A stretch of 64,000 bases of DNA from Klebsiella grimontii. Its GTDB lineage: Bacteria; Pseudomonadota; Gammaproteobacteria; Enterobacterales; Enterobacteriaceae. The stretch covers positions 124,001 to 188,000 of the forward strand of contig NZ_FZTC01000022.1 in the NCBI RefSeq assembly GCF_900200035.1. The letters run 5' to 3'. The position numbers were made by a program, and so were the translations under genes. Below, piece by piece: positions 25,028 to 35,102 of the stretch (position 1 is its first letter; the number at the start of each line of letters is the position of its first letter). The notes under the pieces were generated by a model. It worked only from the letters and a program-made list of their open reading frames with translations, made no database searches and was not told the DNA's origin.

Positions 25028-26005
25028 GTGACCAAAACCAACTTGATCACGGGGTTTCTCGGCAGCGGCAAAACCACGACGATTCTGCATCTGCTGGCCA
25101 ATAAGCCCGCGGATGAAAAATGGGCCGTGCTGGTCAACGAGTTTGGTGAAGTGGGTATTGACGGCGCGCTGCTGGCGGAAAGCGGCGCGCTGCTCAAAGA
25201 GATCCCCGGCGGCTGTATGTGCTGCGTAAACGGCCTGCCAATGCAGGTCGGGCTCAATACCCTGCTACGCCAGGGCAAACCCGATCGCCTGCTGATAGAA
25301 CCCACCGGGCTGGGCCATCCTAAACAGATCCTCGATATGCTGACCGCCGCGGTATACGAGCCGTGGATCGACCTGCGCGCTACCCTGTGCGTGCTGGACC
25401 CGCGCCAGCTGCTGGACGAAAAAGCGGTGACCAACGACAACTTTCGTGACCAGCTGGCGGCCGCTGACGTTATTATCAGCAATAAAGCCGACCGCTCGAC
25501 GGAGGAGAGTCAACGCGCCTTTGCCGCATGGTGGCAAGCCTACGCAGGCGATCGCCGATTCGTCAGCGCCACGCGGGGTAATATCGACCCGGCGCTGCTT
25601 GATTTACCGCGCCGCAACCTTGCGCCGCTCCCCGCCAGCGCCGAACACGCCCACGGCCACGAGCAGAAACAAGGCCTTGCGGCACTGAGCCTCCCCGCCC
25701 ATCAGCGCTGGCGCCGCAGCCTCAATAGCGGTCAGGGCTATCACGCCTGCGGCTGGATTTTTGACGCTGAAACCGTTTTCGACACCGTTGCCCTGCTCGA
25801 ATGGGCGCGCCTGGCGCCGGTCGGGCGCGTCAAAGGCGTTATGCGCATTGCGGAGGGGCTGGTACGGATCAATCGTCAACAGCTTGATCTGCATATTGAG
25901 ACGCAGAACGTCTCCCCACCCGACAGCCGCATCGAGCTGATTGCCGATACTGAGACGGACTGGAACGCACTGCAGGCCTCCTTGTTGAGGATTCGTTTAA
26001 GTTAA
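25028..26005 (+). CDS. yeiR: Zinc-binding GTPase YeiR (COG0523, CobW/YjiA-type metallochaperone)
   Basis: Predicted cytosolic G3E-family GTPase thought to handle zinc. The 325-aa protein has a Walker A LITGFLGSGKTT at residues 6-17. The family CxCC metal motif is in IPGGCMCCVNGLP, Walker B-like LIEPTGLGHPKQIL follows, and ISNKADR is the guanine-specificity NKxD motif. A histidine-rich segment EHAHGHEQ near residue 205 may bind metal. The start is GTG at 25028, supported by GGAG 7 nt upstream and agreement with YeiR from residue 1. A Zur-like box lies in front. Confidence 0.93.
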   Translation: MTKTNLITGFLGSGKTTTILHLLANKPADEKWAVLVNEFGEVGIDGALLAESGALLKEIPGGCMCCVNGLPMQVGLNTLLRQGKPDRLLIEPTGLGHPKQILDMLTAAVYEPWIDLRATLCVLDPRQLLDEKAVTNDNFRDQLAAADVIISNKADRSTEESQRAFAAWWQAYAGDRRFVSATRGNIDPALLDLPRRNLAPLPASAEHAHGHEQKQGLAALSLPAHQRWRRSLNSGQGYHACGWIFDAETVFDTVALLEWARLAPVGRVKGVMRIAEGLVRINRQQLDLHIETQNVSPPDSRIELIADTETDWNALQASLLRIRLS

Positions 26006-26046
26006 GACGGCTATGGTTGCCGTCGTTTACCCAATACATGATAGTT

Positions 26047-26754
26047 ATGATTAAAAATCGAATTCCCCTTATCCTGCTGCTGAACGCGGCGGGTATAGCG
26101 CTTTTTTGTTCATGGTACCTTCCCGTTAACCATGGTTTCTGGAATCCGCTGGACTCAGCGATCTTCTATTTCTTTAATCACCTGGTTGGCGTGAGCACCG
26201 CCTATACCTGGCTGCTGGCGATTATCAATAACCGCGCCTTTGACGCCTGCTCGCTACTGGCGATGGGCAGCCTGATGCTGAGCTTCTGGTTCAAAGAGCA
26301 GAGCGCCGGACGCCGCCGGGTGATTATCATCGGCCTGGTGATGCTGCTGGCTGCCGTCATTATCAATCAGCTGGCCCAGCACCTGATGCCGGTTAAGCGC
26401 GCCAGCCCTTCGCTCTCTTTTACCGACATCACCAAAGTGAGCGATGTGATCTCATTCCCCACCAAAGACGCTTCAAAAGATAGCTTCCCGGGCGATCACG
26501 GGATGATGCTGCTGATATTTGCGTCATTTATGTGGCGTTATTTTGGTCGCCGGGCGTTTGCTATCGCGCTGGTGATATTCGTGGTGTTCGCTTTCCCACG
26601 CGTGATGATTGGCGCCCACTGGTTTACCGATATTGCAGTCGGCTCATTAACGGCGGTGCTCATTGGCGCCCCCTGGGTATTGATGACCTCATTGAGCGAT
26701 AAGGTTATTGCCTTATTTGAGCGCCACCTTCCGGGTAGAAAAGCAAAAAATTAA
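26047..26754 (+). CDS. lpxT: Lipid A 1-diphosphate synthase LpxT (YeiU)
   Basis: Inner-membrane PAP2-family kinase that moves a phosphate from undecaprenyl pyrophosphate to the 1-position of lipid A on the periplasmic face. The protein from the ATG at 26047 is 235 aa with about six helices. Phosphatase motifs are visible: PVKRASPSL (K-x-x-R-region), SFPGDHGMM (PSGH-type motif with catalytic His) and RVMIGAHWFTDIAVG (SR-x5-H-x3-D type). Upstream in-frame TTG and ATG codons give a longer N-terminus lacking homology. The Shine-Dalgarno is weak. A terminator follows at 26787. Confidence 0.93.
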   Translation: MIKNRIPLILLLNAAGIALFCSWYLPVNHGFWNPLDSAIFYFFNHLVGVSTAYTWLLAIINNRAFDACSLLAMGSLMLSFWFKEQSAGRRRVIIIGLVMLLAAVIINQLAQHLMPVKRASPSLSFTDITKVSDVISFPTKDASKDSFPGDHGMMLLIFASFMWRYFGRRAFAIALVIFVVFAFPRVMIGAHWFTDIAVGSLTAVLIGAPWVLMTSLSDKVIALFERHLPGRKAKN

Positions 26755-27180
26755 ATCTATCTTTACAATTAATTAATATCATTCATAAGGGATCGTTCTG
26801 GGTCCCTTTTTTTGCCCGCGCCTGTTTTCTCATCACGTATCATCTTCCTGTCATATTAATCATCTTAAAAATGAGTAAATTGCGTATTTTTTACCCACCA
26901 CTGCCGCTATTTTGTCCTTTGCCGATGATTCACTTTTTGTCGCAAAAATACTTATAAGAAAATGCGTAAAACCGCTCGCCATCCCCCGGTTGATCGGGTA
27001 ACCTCAATCTCGTTTTGCCTCGTCAGCAACATCAATTCATAGAATGAATAAATTTGTGCGTGACTCCACAGTTTTATGCTTACGGAATTGTCTCATTGCG
27101 ACCAGGTAATTAGGCTCTAACACGTTTGGCATTTTTTATAACGACATTGTCGTTAAGGACAACAAGGGATAACACACAGC
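26755..27180. other. Intergenic region lpxT / mepS
   Basis: These 426 bp contain the lpxT terminator near the start and then about 370 bp of AT-rich sequence that must hold the mepS promoter and leader. I found no convincing gene, sRNA signature or clear operator. Confidence 0.6.
26787..26813 (+). terminator. lpxT terminator
   Basis: AAGGGATC (26787-26794) pairs with GGTCCCTT (26801-26808) with one wobble pair, followed by a T run, 33 bp after the lpxT stop. Confidence 0.88.
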
Positions 27181-27750
27181 ATGGTCAAATCTCAGCCGAT
27201 TTTGAGATATATCTTGCGGGTCGCCCCCGCGATTGCAGTTGCGGTTCTGCTTTCCGCGTGTAGTTCAAATAGTACCGCCAGAAATATGCATTCTGAGACG
27301 CTTGCTGTGGGTAGTGGCGATTTATCATCACTGCAAGCCTCTCAGGATGAATTTGAAACGATGGTCCGCAACCTGGACGTGAAGTCCCGCTTGATGGATC
27401 AGTATGCCAGCTGGAAGGGCGTGCGTTACCGCCTCGGCGGCAGCACCCGTAAAGGCATCGATTGTTCCGCCTTTGTGCAACGGACTTTCCGTGAACAGTT
27501 TGGCCTGGAACTGCCGCGCTCCACTTCAGAGCAGCAGGATTCCGGAAAATCGATCAGCCGCGCCCAGCTGCGTACCGGTGATTTAGTTCTGTTCCGCGCC
27601 GGCTCCACGGGCCGCCACGTTGGTATCTATATCGGCAACAATCAGTTTGTTCATGCATCCACCAGCAGCGGTGTGACCATTTCAAGCATGGATGAGCCAT
27701 ACTGGAAAAAGCGCTATAACGAAGCGCGACGCGTTCTGAGCCGTTCGTAA
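27181..27750 (+). CDS. mepS: Murein DD-endopeptidase/LD-carboxypeptidase lipoprotein MepS (Spr)
   Basis: Outer-membrane lipoprotein that cuts meso-DAP-D-Ala crosslinks so that new peptidoglycan can be inserted. Its level is set by NlpI-Prc proteolysis in E. coli. The 189-aa precursor has a lipobox LLSAC with lipidated Cys27. The NlpC/P60 domain has catalytic Cys95 (KGIDCSAF), His146 (GRHVGIYIG) and His158 (QFVHAS). It is one residue longer than E. coli Spr. Monocistronic: terminator at 27794. Confidence 0.97.
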   Translation: MVKSQPILRYILRVAPAIAVAVLLSACSSNSTARNMHSETLAVGSGDLSSLQASQDEFETMVRNLDVKSRLMDQYASWKGVRYRLGGSTRKGIDCSAFVQRTFREQFGLELPRSTSEQQDSGKSISRAQLRTGDLVLFRAGSTGRHVGIYIGNNQFVHASTSSGVTISSMDEPYWKKRYNEARRVLSRS

Positions 27751-27793
27751 TCGTCTTCTGCCGTTGGTTAATCCCTTGGCCAACGGAAGAAAC

Positions 27794-27825
27794 AAAAAAA
27801 CACTGCCGAGGCGGTGTTTTTTTTT
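27794..27825 (+). terminator. mepS terminator
   Basis: CACTGC (27801-27806) and GCGGTG (27811-27816) form a stem with one wobble pair around a CGAG tetraloop. It is flanked by an A run and a nine-T run. Confidence 0.92.
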
Positions 27826-27940
27826 GCTCGCCAGCCAATAAACTTCGTAAAATAAGCTATGTCTTTAAGCAGGGATAGAAAAAGCGTTTTTCTATCAGCC
27901 CTTTGGCGCACATCAACAATACGGACTGACTATATAGCCT

Positions 27941-29503
27941 ATGCCTACCCGTCACCTCGCTCCCCGGCGAAAAAACTGGCTGACCAGTATATGTATTGGA
28001 ATAGCCGTCGCCCTGCTGGCCGGTAGCATCCAGTTTATGGTGATTTATCACAACCGGGCGGAGCGTTTTGACGTCATTATTAACAACGTCCATACCTATC
28101 TGCAGGACTATTTTCACGATTTAAATCAGACTATCCACGGCCTGCAGCCGCTGGTCGATGAGCCATGTGAGAACGTTGCCTCAGGCTTAACCGCCCATGC
28201 GGCCTTCAGCCCAAACGTACGCGCCGTCCTGCTGGTCAAAAATGGCCTCGCGTTTTGTTCCTCCGCTACAGGCGCGATGAGTACGCCCTTAACCCAGCTC
28301 ATACCGCAGCTTGATGTTACTCAAGCGGTCGATATGGCGATTCTGCCCGGGACGCCAATGATGCCCAAAAGCGCCGCGCTGGCGTTGTGGGTTCGTAGCC
28401 CCCACGGCGGGAAAGACGGTATTTTTGTCTCGATTAATGCCAACCTGACGCCCTATATCCTCTATTCAGCGCGACAGAATGATTTCAGCGGCCTGGCGCT
28501 GGCCATTAAGGACGTCGCCATTTCCACCTTCAGTAACCAGCTCATCGACCCGCAGACCCTGCTCTCGCCGCCTATTCGCCAGACGCAAATTGACGGCCTG
28601 CCGCTGAAAGTCTATCTCTACGCCAACAGCTGGCTGGCGGAGAATACGCAGTTCGCTCTGCTGCTGGGCGTCGTGTGCGGACTGCTGGCCGGACTTTTAA
28701 GCTACTACGTTCTCACCATTAAGTCGGACCCGCGTAAAGAGCTTCTGCTGGCCATCAAAAACGATCAGTTTTACGTGGTCTATCAACCGGTGGTGAGGTC
28801 AGAGACGCTACAAATCAGCGGCGTTGAGGTGCTGATGCGCTGGCGGCATCCGGTGGCCGGCGAGATCCCTCCCGATGTCTTTATCAACCTTGCAGAAACC
28901 CAGCAGATCATCGTTCCGCTTACCCGCCATCTCTTAACGTTGATTGCGCAGGATGCGCCTGTTCTGCAAACGCTCCTGCCCGCCGGAAGCAAGCTGGGGA
29001 TCAATATTTCCCCCATTCACCTACACGCCGGGAGCTTTCAGCAGGATCTGCAGCGATTTACCGCCGCTATGCCGACCGACCATTTTAGCGTGGTGCTGGA
29101 AATCACCGAGCGCGCGATGATCGATAAAAATCGTTCCTTAGAAAACTTCGACTGGCTGCACGAGCAGGGTTTTGAAATTGCGATTGATGATTTCGGTACC
29201 GGCCATAGCGCGCTAATTTATCTGGAACGCTATAACTTTGATTACCTGAAGATAGACCGCGGCTTCGTACAGGCTATCGGCACGGAGACCGTGACCTCGC
29301 CGGTGCTGGACGCGGTTATCACCCTAAGCCGCCGGCTGAAGCTCACCACCGTCGCCGAAGGCGTGGAAACGCAGGAGCAGGCGGAATGGCTGCGCGATCA
29401 TGGGGTAAATTATTTGCAGGGATACTGGCTAAGCCGGCCGCTGACGCTGGAAGCGCTGATCGCCGCCCATGATGAACCGGCGAAATATTTCCCAACCCGC
29501 TAA
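27941..29503 (+). CDS. pdeN: c-di-GMP phosphodiesterase PdeN (Rtn), CSS-motif and EAL domains
   Basis: Membrane-bound phosphodiesterase that hydrolyses c-di-GMP. The 520-aa protein has an N-terminal helix (residues 14-35), a periplasmic CSS domain with Cys in DEPCENVA and the FCSS motif, a second helix (about 232-258) and a cytosolic EAL domain. EAL signatures are GVEVLMRWRHP (EVL in place of EAL), LGINISP, LEITERAM, IDDFGTGHS, DYLKIDRGFV and TTVAEGVET, so the catalytic set looks intact. In this family the periplasmic cysteines respond to DsbA/DsbB redox state. It is followed by yejA. Confidence 0.94.
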   Translation: MPTRHLAPRRKNWLTSICIGIAVALLAGSIQFMVIYHNRAERFDVIINNVHTYLQDYFHDLNQTIHGLQPLVDEPCENVASGLTAHAAFSPNVRAVLLVKNGLAFCSSATGAMSTPLTQLIPQLDVTQAVDMAILPGTPMMPKSAALALWVRSPHGGKDGIFVSINANLTPYILYSARQNDFSGLALAIKDVAISTFSNQLIDPQTLLSPPIRQTQIDGLPLKVYLYANSWLAENTQFALLLGVVCGLLAGLLSYYVLTIKSDPRKELLLAIKNDQFYVVYQPVVRSETLQISGVEVLMRWRHPVAGEIPPDVFINLAETQQIIVPLTRHLLTLIAQDAPVLQTLLPAGSKLGINISPIHLHAGSFQQDLQRFTAAMPTDHFSVVLEITERAMIDKNRSLENFDWLHEQGFEIAIDDFGTGHSALIYLERYNFDYLKIDRGFVQAIGTETVTSPVLDAVITLSRRLKLTTVAEGVETQEQAEWLRDHGVNYLQGYWLSRPLTLEALIAAHDEPAKYFPTR

Positions 29504-29529
29504 GGGTCCTTTATTATTTGCTATCAGAG

Positions 29530-29551
29530 GCCGGGCCGTTTCAGGCCCGGC
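29530..29551 (+). other. GC-rich stem-loop abutting the yejA ribosome binding site
   Basis: GCCGGGCC (29530-29537) pairs perfectly with GGCCCGGC (29544-29551) around a GTTTCA loop. It lies between the pdeN stop and the GGGAGG Shine-Dalgarno of yejA at 29554-29559 and has no T tail, so it is not a standard terminator. It may limit ribosome access to yejA or protect mRNA. Confidence 0.7.
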
Positions 29552-29567
29552 ATGGGAGGACGAGATC

Positions 29568-31379
29568 CTGGTTATTTTTGCGCGCATCAGCCTGATACTG
29601 CTGGCCTTATTTAGCCTGCAGAGCCAGGCGCAAACCATTAAAGAGAGCGACAGGTTCGCGATTATCGGCGAGCCGAAATACGCCGCAGGCTTTACCCATT
29701 ACGATTATGCCAATCCCGCCGCGCCTAAAGGCGGCGCAATTACCCTCGCCGCCATCGGTACCTTTGATAATTTCAACCGCTACGCCATGCGCGGCAACCC
29801 GGGTATTCGTACCGAAAGCTTATACGATACGCTCTTCACCACCTCTGACGATGAGCCCGGCAGCTACTATCCGCTGATTGCCGAGCATACGCGCTACGCC
29901 GATGATTTTTCGTGGATGGAGATTACGCTCAATCCGCGCGCCCGCTACCACGACGGCAGCCCCATCACCGCCAGCGATGTCGCGTTTACCTTCCAGAAGT
30001 TTATGACCGAAGGGGTGCCGCAGTTTCGCCTCTATTATAAAGGCACCCGCGTAAAAGCCATCGCTCCGCTCACCGTGCGCATTGATTTAGCCGCCCCGGG
30101 CAAAGAGAACATGCTTAGCCTGATGACGCTGCCCGTTATGCCGGAAAAATACTGGAAGAATCATAAGCTCAGCGACCCGCTCTCTGCGCCGCCGCTGGCC
30201 AGCGGCCCGTATCGCATCACCGCCTGGCGCATGGGCCAGTACATTACCTACTCGCGGGTAAAGGACTACTGGGCTGCCGATTTGCCGGTCAACCGCGGGC
30301 GCTGGAATTTCGACTCGCTGCGCTACGACTATTATCTGGATGACAACGTTGCTTTCGAAGCCTTTAAGGCCGGCGCCGTCGACCGCCGCGAAGAGAACGT
30401 TGCCAAAAACTGGGCGACCCGCTACGTTGGACGCAACTTTACCCACGGCTATATCGTCAAAGACGAATACACCAACACCTCGGCGCAGAACACGCAGTGG
30501 CTGGCGTTTAATATTCAGCGCCCGGTATTTTCCGATCGCCGGGTGCGCGAAGCCATCACCCTCGCCTTTGATTTTGAATGGATGAATAAGGCGCTGTTCT
30601 ATGGCTCCTACAGCCGCGCCAACAGCTTCTTTCAGAATACCGAATACGCGGCGCGCGATTATCCGGATGCCGACGAGCTGGCGCTGCTGACGCCGCTGAA
30701 AAAAGAGATCCCGGCCGAAGTCTTCACGCAGATATACCGGCCGCCAATTTCCAGCGGCGATGGTTTCGCTCGCGCAAACCTGCTGAAAGCGGATGCCATC
30801 CTTAACCAGGCGGGGTGGATAGTGAAAAACCAGCGCCGGATGAATGCGAAGAGCGGCAAACCGTTACGCTTTGAGCTGCTGCTTCCCTCCGGCAGCAGCG
30901 ATCGCTGGGTCCTGCCCTTTCAGCACAATCTTCAGCGGCTCGGCATCGTTATGGATATCCGCCAGGTCGACAACTCCCAGTACAGCAATCGCAAGCGCAG
31001 TCGGGATTACGACATGATGCCAAACGTCTGGCGCGCCACGCCCTGGCCCGACACCGGCCTGCAAGTCTCCTGGGACTCCCAATATATTAACTCCAGCTAC
31101 AACGCCTCTGGGGTCCAAAGCCCGGCCGTCGACCAGCTCATCGCGCAGATTATTCGCTGGCAGGGTAATAAGGAAAAGCTGCTGCCGCTGGGCCGGGCTC
31201 TCGACCGCGTGCTGACGTGGAACTATTACATGCTGCCGATGTGGTATATGGCCCAGGACCGAACCGCATACTGGGACAAATTCTCCTTCCCGCAGACCCG
31301 CGCGATCTACTCCTCCGGTTTCGAAAACGGGTGGTACGACGCAAGCAAAGCGGCCAGACTCCCCGCGGACAGACGCTAA
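29568..31379 (+). CDS. yejA: Periplasmic peptide/microcin C-binding protein YejA
   Basis: Solute-binding protein of the YejABEF ABC importer, which takes up peptides and microcin C. The protein is 603 aa if it starts at CTG 29568, against 604 in E. coli. A signal peptide ARISLILLALFSLQSQAQ is followed by an SBP_bac_5 domain (YDTLFTTSDDEPGSYYPLIAE, YHDGSPITASDVAFTFQKF). No ATG, GTG or TTG occurs in frame near the expected start. CTG at 29568 is 8 nt from GGGAGG; ATC 29565 and ATT 29574 are alternatives. An ATG at 29469 inside pdeN would add 33 residues, including acidic ones, before the signal core and is unlikely. Confidence 0.88.
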   Translation: MVIFARISLILLALFSLQSQAQTIKESDRFAIIGEPKYAAGFTHYDYANPAAPKGGAITLAAIGTFDNFNRYAMRGNPGIRTESLYDTLFTTSDDEPGSYYPLIAEHTRYADDFSWMEITLNPRARYHDGSPITASDVAFTFQKFMTEGVPQFRLYYKGTRVKAIAPLTVRIDLAAPGKENMLSLMTLPVMPEKYWKNHKLSDPLSAPPLASGPYRITAWRMGQYITYSRVKDYWAADLPVNRGRWNFDSLRYDYYLDDNVAFEAFKAGAVDRREENVAKNWATRYVGRNFTHGYIVKDEYTNTSAQNTQWLAFNIQRPVFSDRRVREAITLAFDFEWMNKALFYGSYSRANSFFQNTEYAARDYPDADELALLTPLKKEIPAEVFTQIYRPPISSGDGFARANLLKADAILNQAGWIVKNQRRMNAKSGKPLRFELLLPSGSSDRWVLPFQHNLQRLGIVMDIRQVDNSQYSNRKRSRDYDMMPNVWRATPWPDTGLQVSWDSQYINSSYNASGVQSPAVDQLIAQIIRWQGNKEKLLPLGRALDRVLTWNYYMLPMWYMAQDRTAYWDKFSFPQTRAIYSSGFENGWYDASKAARLPADRR

Positions 31380-31388
31380 GGAATTAAG

Positions 31389-32483
31389 ATGGGTGCATAT
31401 CTGCTCCGCCGACTACTGCTCATCATCCCCACCCTGTGGGCGATTATCACCATTAACTTTTTTATTGTGCAGATTGCGCCCGGCGGCCCGGTCGATCAGG
31501 CGATTGCGGCGATTGAGTTCGGCGATCGCGGCGGCTTGCCCGGCGCCGGTGACGGCGGGATGGCCGCCAGCCATGCGCGTACCGGCGTCAGCAACATCAG
31601 CGATGGGCACTATCGCGGCGGGCGCGGGCTGGACCCGGAAGTGATTGCCGAGATAACCCACCGCTACGGCTTTGATAAGCCTCTGCACGAGCGCTATTTT
31701 AAAATGCTCGGAGATTACCTGCGCTTTGATTTTGGCGATAGCCTGTTTCGTAGCTCATCGGTGCTGCAGCTGATTAAAGACAGCCTGCCGGTCTCTATCA
31801 CCCTGGGCTTATGGAGTACGCTCATTATCTATCTGGTGTCGATTCCGCTGGGGATCCGTAAAGCGGTCAGCAACGGCAGCCATTTTGACGTCTGGAGCAG
31901 TACGCTGATTATTATCGGCTATGCGATCCCAGCGTTCCTGTTCGCCATTTTGCTGATCGTTATCTTTGCCGGCGGCAGCTATTTCGATCTCTTTCCGCTG
32001 CGCGGGCTGGTGTCCGCCAACTTCGACAGCCTGCCGTGGTACCAAAAAATCCTCGACTATCTCTGGCATATCACCCTACCGGTGCTGGCAACGGTGATCG
32101 GCGGTTTTGCCGCCCTCACGATGCTGACCAAAAACAGCTTTCTTGATGAGATCCGCAAGCAGTACGTGGTTACCGCCCGCGCCAAGGGGGTAAGCGAAAA
32201 GCAGATCCTCTGGGGACACGTGTTTCGCAACGCGATGCTGCTGGTGATCGCCGGTTTCCCGGCTACCTTTATCAGCATGTTTTTTACCGGCTCGCTGCTG
32301 ATTGAAGTCATGTTCTCTCTTAACGGACTGGGGCTGCTGGGCTATGAAGCCACCGTATCTCGCGATTACCCGGTCATGTTCGGCACGCTGTATATTTTTA
32401 CCCTGATTGGCCTACTGCTGAATATCATCAGCGATATCAGCTATACGCTGGTCGATCCGCGTATCGATTTTGAGGGCCGCTAA
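31389..32483 (+). CDS. yejB: Peptide/microcin C ABC transporter permease YejB
   Basis: Inner-membrane subunit of YejABEF, 364 aa as in E. coli. It has a first helix at residues 8-30 ([26 protein letters not shown]), a long insert of about 60 residues containing a Gly-rich part ([13 protein letters not shown]), then the permease core with five more helices. The EAA-type loop is [20 protein letters not shown]. It starts 9 bp after yejA. Its last base overlaps the first base of yejE (TAATG), which suggests coupled translation. Confidence 0.95.
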   Translation: MGAYLLRRLLLIIPTLWAIITINFFIVQIAPGGPVDQAIAAIEFGDRGGLPGAGDGGMAASHARTGVSNISDGHYRGGRGLDPEVIAEITHRYGFDKPLHERYFKMLGDYLRFDFGDSLFRSSSVLQLIKDSLPVSITLGLWSTLIIYLVSIPLGIRKAVSNGSHFDVWSSTLIIIGYAIPAFLFAILLIVIFAGGSYFDLFPLRGLVSANFDSLPWYQKILDYLWHITLPVLATVIGGFAALTMLTKNSFLDEIRKQYVVTARAKGVSEKQILWGHVFRNAMLLVIAGFPATFISMFFTGSLLIEVMFSLNGLGLLGYEATVSRDYPVMFGTLYIFTLIGLLLNIISDISYTLVDPRIDFEGR

Positions 32484-33508
32484 TGTCATTTTTTAGTCCC
32501 GTCAATCAGGCCCGCTGGGCGCGTTTTCGCCACAACCGCCGCGGCTACTGGTCGCTATGGATCTTTTTAGCGCTTTTCGCCTGTAGCCTGTGCGCCGAGC
32601 TGATTGCTAACGATAAGCCGCTACTCGTCCAGTACCGCGGCAGCCTCTACGTCCCGCTCCTGAAAAACTACAGCGAGACCACCTTCGGCGGCAGCTTTAC
32701 CACCGCCGCCGACTATCAGGACCCGTGGCTGCAAAAGCGGCTGGACGATAACGGCTGGGCCCTGTGGGCGCCGGTTCGGTTCGGCGCGACGACCATAAAT
32801 TTCGCCACCGATGCGCCCTTCCCTTCGCCGCCGTCAGCCCAGAACTGGCTTGGCACCGATGCCAACGGCGGGGACGTGCTGGCGCGAATTCTGTACGGTA
32901 CGCGCATTTCCATTCTCTTTGGTCTGCTGCTGACCTTCTTCTCCAGCGTGCTGGGCGTGATGGCCGGCGCCGTTCAGGGCTATTACGGTGGAAAGATTGA
33001 CCTCTGGGGACAGCGGTTTATCGAGGTATGGTCGGGAATGCCGACGCTGTTTCTGATTATCCTGCTCTCAAGCGTTGTGCAGGCCAACTTCTGGTGGCTG
33101 CTGGCCATTACCGTGCTGTTCGGCTGGATGACGCTGGTCGGCGTCGTCCGCGCCGAGTTCCTGCGCACCCGTAACTATGATTATATCCGCGCCGCGCAGG
33201 CGCTTGGCGTCAGCGATCGCGCGATTATTCTGCGCCATATGCTGCCTAACGCCATGGTCGCCACCCTGACCTTCCTGCCGTTCATTCTGTGCAGTTCGAT
33301 AACCACCCTGACCTCGCTCGATTTTCTCGGCTTTGGCCTGCCGCTGGGCTCTCCTTCGCTGGGTGAACTGCTGTTGCAGGGTAAAAACAACCTTCAGGCG
33401 CCCTGGCTGGGCATCGCCGCCTTTCTGTCGGTGGCGGTGCTGCTGACGTTATTGATTTTTATTGGTGAGGCGGTTCGCGATGCCTTTGACCCAAGCAAGG
33501 CGGTGTAG
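32483..33508 (+). CDS. yejE: Peptide/microcin C ABC transporter permease YejE
   Basis: Second permease subunit of YejABEF, 341 aa. It has an OppC-type N-terminal helix (GYWSLWIFLALFACSLCAELIANDKPLL), a periplasmic segment with NWLGTDANGGDVLARILYGTRIS that is typical of OppC-like permeases, and the EAA loop RAAQALGVSDRAIILRHMLPNAM. It overlaps yejB by 1 nt and yejF starts 1 bp after its stop, so the four yej genes form a tight operon. Confidence 0.95.
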   Translation: MSFFSPVNQARWARFRHNRRGYWSLWIFLALFACSLCAELIANDKPLLVQYRGSLYVPLLKNYSETTFGGSFTTAADYQDPWLQKRLDDNGWALWAPVRFGATTINFATDAPFPSPPSAQNWLGTDANGGDVLARILYGTRISILFGLLLTFFSSVLGVMAGAVQGYYGGKIDLWGQRFIEVWSGMPTLFLIILLSSVVQANFWWLLAITVLFGWMTLVGVVRAEFLRTRNYDYIRAAQALGVSDRAIILRHMLPNAMVATLTFLPFILCSSITTLTSLDFLGFGLPLGSPSLGELLLQGKNNLQAPWLGIAAFLSVAVLLTLLIFIGEAVRDAFDPSKAV

Positions 33509-33509
33509 C

Positions 33510-35099
33510 ATGACGCAACCTCTGTTAGATATCGATAACCTCTCCATCGCCTTTCGCCAGCAGGGAGAAACCACCTCCGTCGTCAGCGAACTGTCGCTGC
33601 AGATTGCCGTCGGCGAGACCCTGGCGCTGGTCGGCGAGTCCGGCTCCGGTAAGAGCGTAACCGCGCTATCGGTGCTGCGGCTGCTCCCGTCGCCGCCGGT
33701 CAGCTATCCCACCGGCGATATCCGCTTTCATGGTCAGTCGCTGCTGCACGCGGATGAGCGCACCCTGCGCGGCGTGCGCGGTAACCGCATCGCGATGATC
33801 TTCCAGGAGCCGATGGTTTCGCTTAATCCGCTGCATACCCTGGAAAAACAGCTGTACGAAGTGCTCTCCTTGCATCGCGGGATGCGTAAAGAAGCGGCGC
33901 GCGGAGAAATCCTCGACTGCCTGGAGCGCGTCGGGATCCGCAATGCGCCCCGGCGGCTGGCTGACTATCCGCATCAGCTGTCCGGCGGCGAGCGCCAGCG
34001 GGTGATGATCGCCATGGCGCTATTGACCCGCCCGGAGCTGCTTATCGCCGACGAACCCACTACCGCGCTGGACGTCTCGGTGCAGGCGCAAATCCTCACG
34101 CTACTGCGCGAGCTGAAGCAAGAGTTAAATATGGGGCTGCTGTTTATCACCCATAACCTGAGCATCGTTCGTCAGCTCGCCGATCGCGTCGCGGTGATGC
34201 AGAACGGCCGCTGCGTCGAACAAAACGGCTGCCAGGCGCTGTTTTTCGCCCCCGAACACCCTTATACCCGCCGCCTGCTGGACAGCGAGCCGTCGGGCGA
34301 TCCCGTCCCGCTCGCGCCCGATGCCCCGGTATTACTGCGGGCGGAAAACTTGAGTATCGCCTTTCCGATACGTAAAGGTCTGCTGCGACGGGTTGTCGAT
34401 CATAACCGCGTCGTTAATGCCGTCAGCTTTCATTTGCGCGCGGGAGAAACGCTGGGGCTGGTCGGCGAGTCAGGATCGGGCAAAAGCACCACCGGGCTGG
34501 CGCTTCTGCGTCTGATTCATTCCGCTGGCGCGATCGCCTTTGACGGTGAGGCGCTTCAGGGACGTAACCGTCAGCAAATGCTGCCGCTGCGTCGCCGCAT
34601 GCAGGTGGTGTTTCAGGACCCTAACTCATCGTTAAACCCGCGGCTCAACGTGCTGCAAATTATTGAAGAGGGACTGCGCGTTCATCAGCCGACGCTCACG
34701 CCCGCCGAACGGGAACAGGCGGTGATTCAGGCGATGCAGGAGGTAGGTCTCGATCCGCAATCCCGGCATCGCTACCCTGCCGCCTTCTCCGGCGGCCAGC
34801 GTCAGCGCATCGCTATCGCCAGGGCGCTGGTCGTCAAACCGCAGCTTATTGTGCTGGATGAGCCCACCTCATCGCTGGATAAAACCGTGCAGGCGCAAAT
34901 CCTCGCGCTGCTGAAGGCGTTACAGCAAAAGCATCAGCTGGCCTATATTTTTATCAGCCATGATTTACGCGTCGTACGGGCGCTGTGTCATCAGGTGATG
35001 GTGCTGCGGCAGGGAGAAGTCGTCGAGCAGGGTGAGTGCGAGCGCGTATTTACCGCTCCGCAGCAGGAGTATACCCGTCAGCTGCTGGCGTTGAGCTGA
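33510..35099 (+). CDS. yejF: Peptide/microcin C ABC transporter ATP-binding protein YejF
   Basis: Cytosolic ATPase of YejABEF with two ABC modules fused in one 529-aa chain. First module: Walker [13 protein letters not shown], signature [15 protein letters not shown], Walker B LLIADEPT. Second module: [40 protein letters not shown]. Both sites look competent. The 33510 ATG gives the known MTQ start; an upstream in-frame start lies inside yejE. It is the last gene of the operon, facing yejG tail to tail. Confidence 0.96.
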   Translation: MTQPLLDIDNLSIAFRQQGETTSVVSELSLQIAVGETLALVGESGSGKSVTALSVLRLLPSPPVSYPTGDIRFHGQSLLHADERTLRGVRGNRIAMIFQEPMVSLNPLHTLEKQLYEVLSLHRGMRKEAARGEILDCLERVGIRNAPRRLADYPHQLSGGERQRVMIAMALLTRPELLIADEPTTALDVSVQAQILTLLRELKQELNMGLLFITHNLSIVRQLADRVAVMQNGRCVEQNGCQALFFAPEHPYTRRLLDSEPSGDPVPLAPDAPVLLRAENLSIAFPIRKGLLRRVVDHNRVVNAVSFHLRAGETLGLVGESGSGKSTTGLALLRLIHSAGAIAFDGEALQGRNRQQMLPLRRRMQVVFQDPNSSLNPRLNVLQIIEEGLRVHQPTLTPAEREQAVIQAMQEVGLDPQSRHRYPAAFSGGQRQRIAIARALVVKPQLIVLDEPTSSLDKTVQAQILALLKALQQKHQLAYIFISHDLRVVRALCHQVMVLRQGEVVEQGECERVFTAPQQEYTRQLLALS

Positions 35100-35102
35100 C
35101 GG

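Noticed and set aside
29469..29567. Upstream ATG of yejA inside the pdeN end
   Set aside because: It would place about 33 extra residues with Glu and Asp before the hydrophobic signal core and lacks a suitable Shine-Dalgarno; E. coli YejA begins at the signal peptide.
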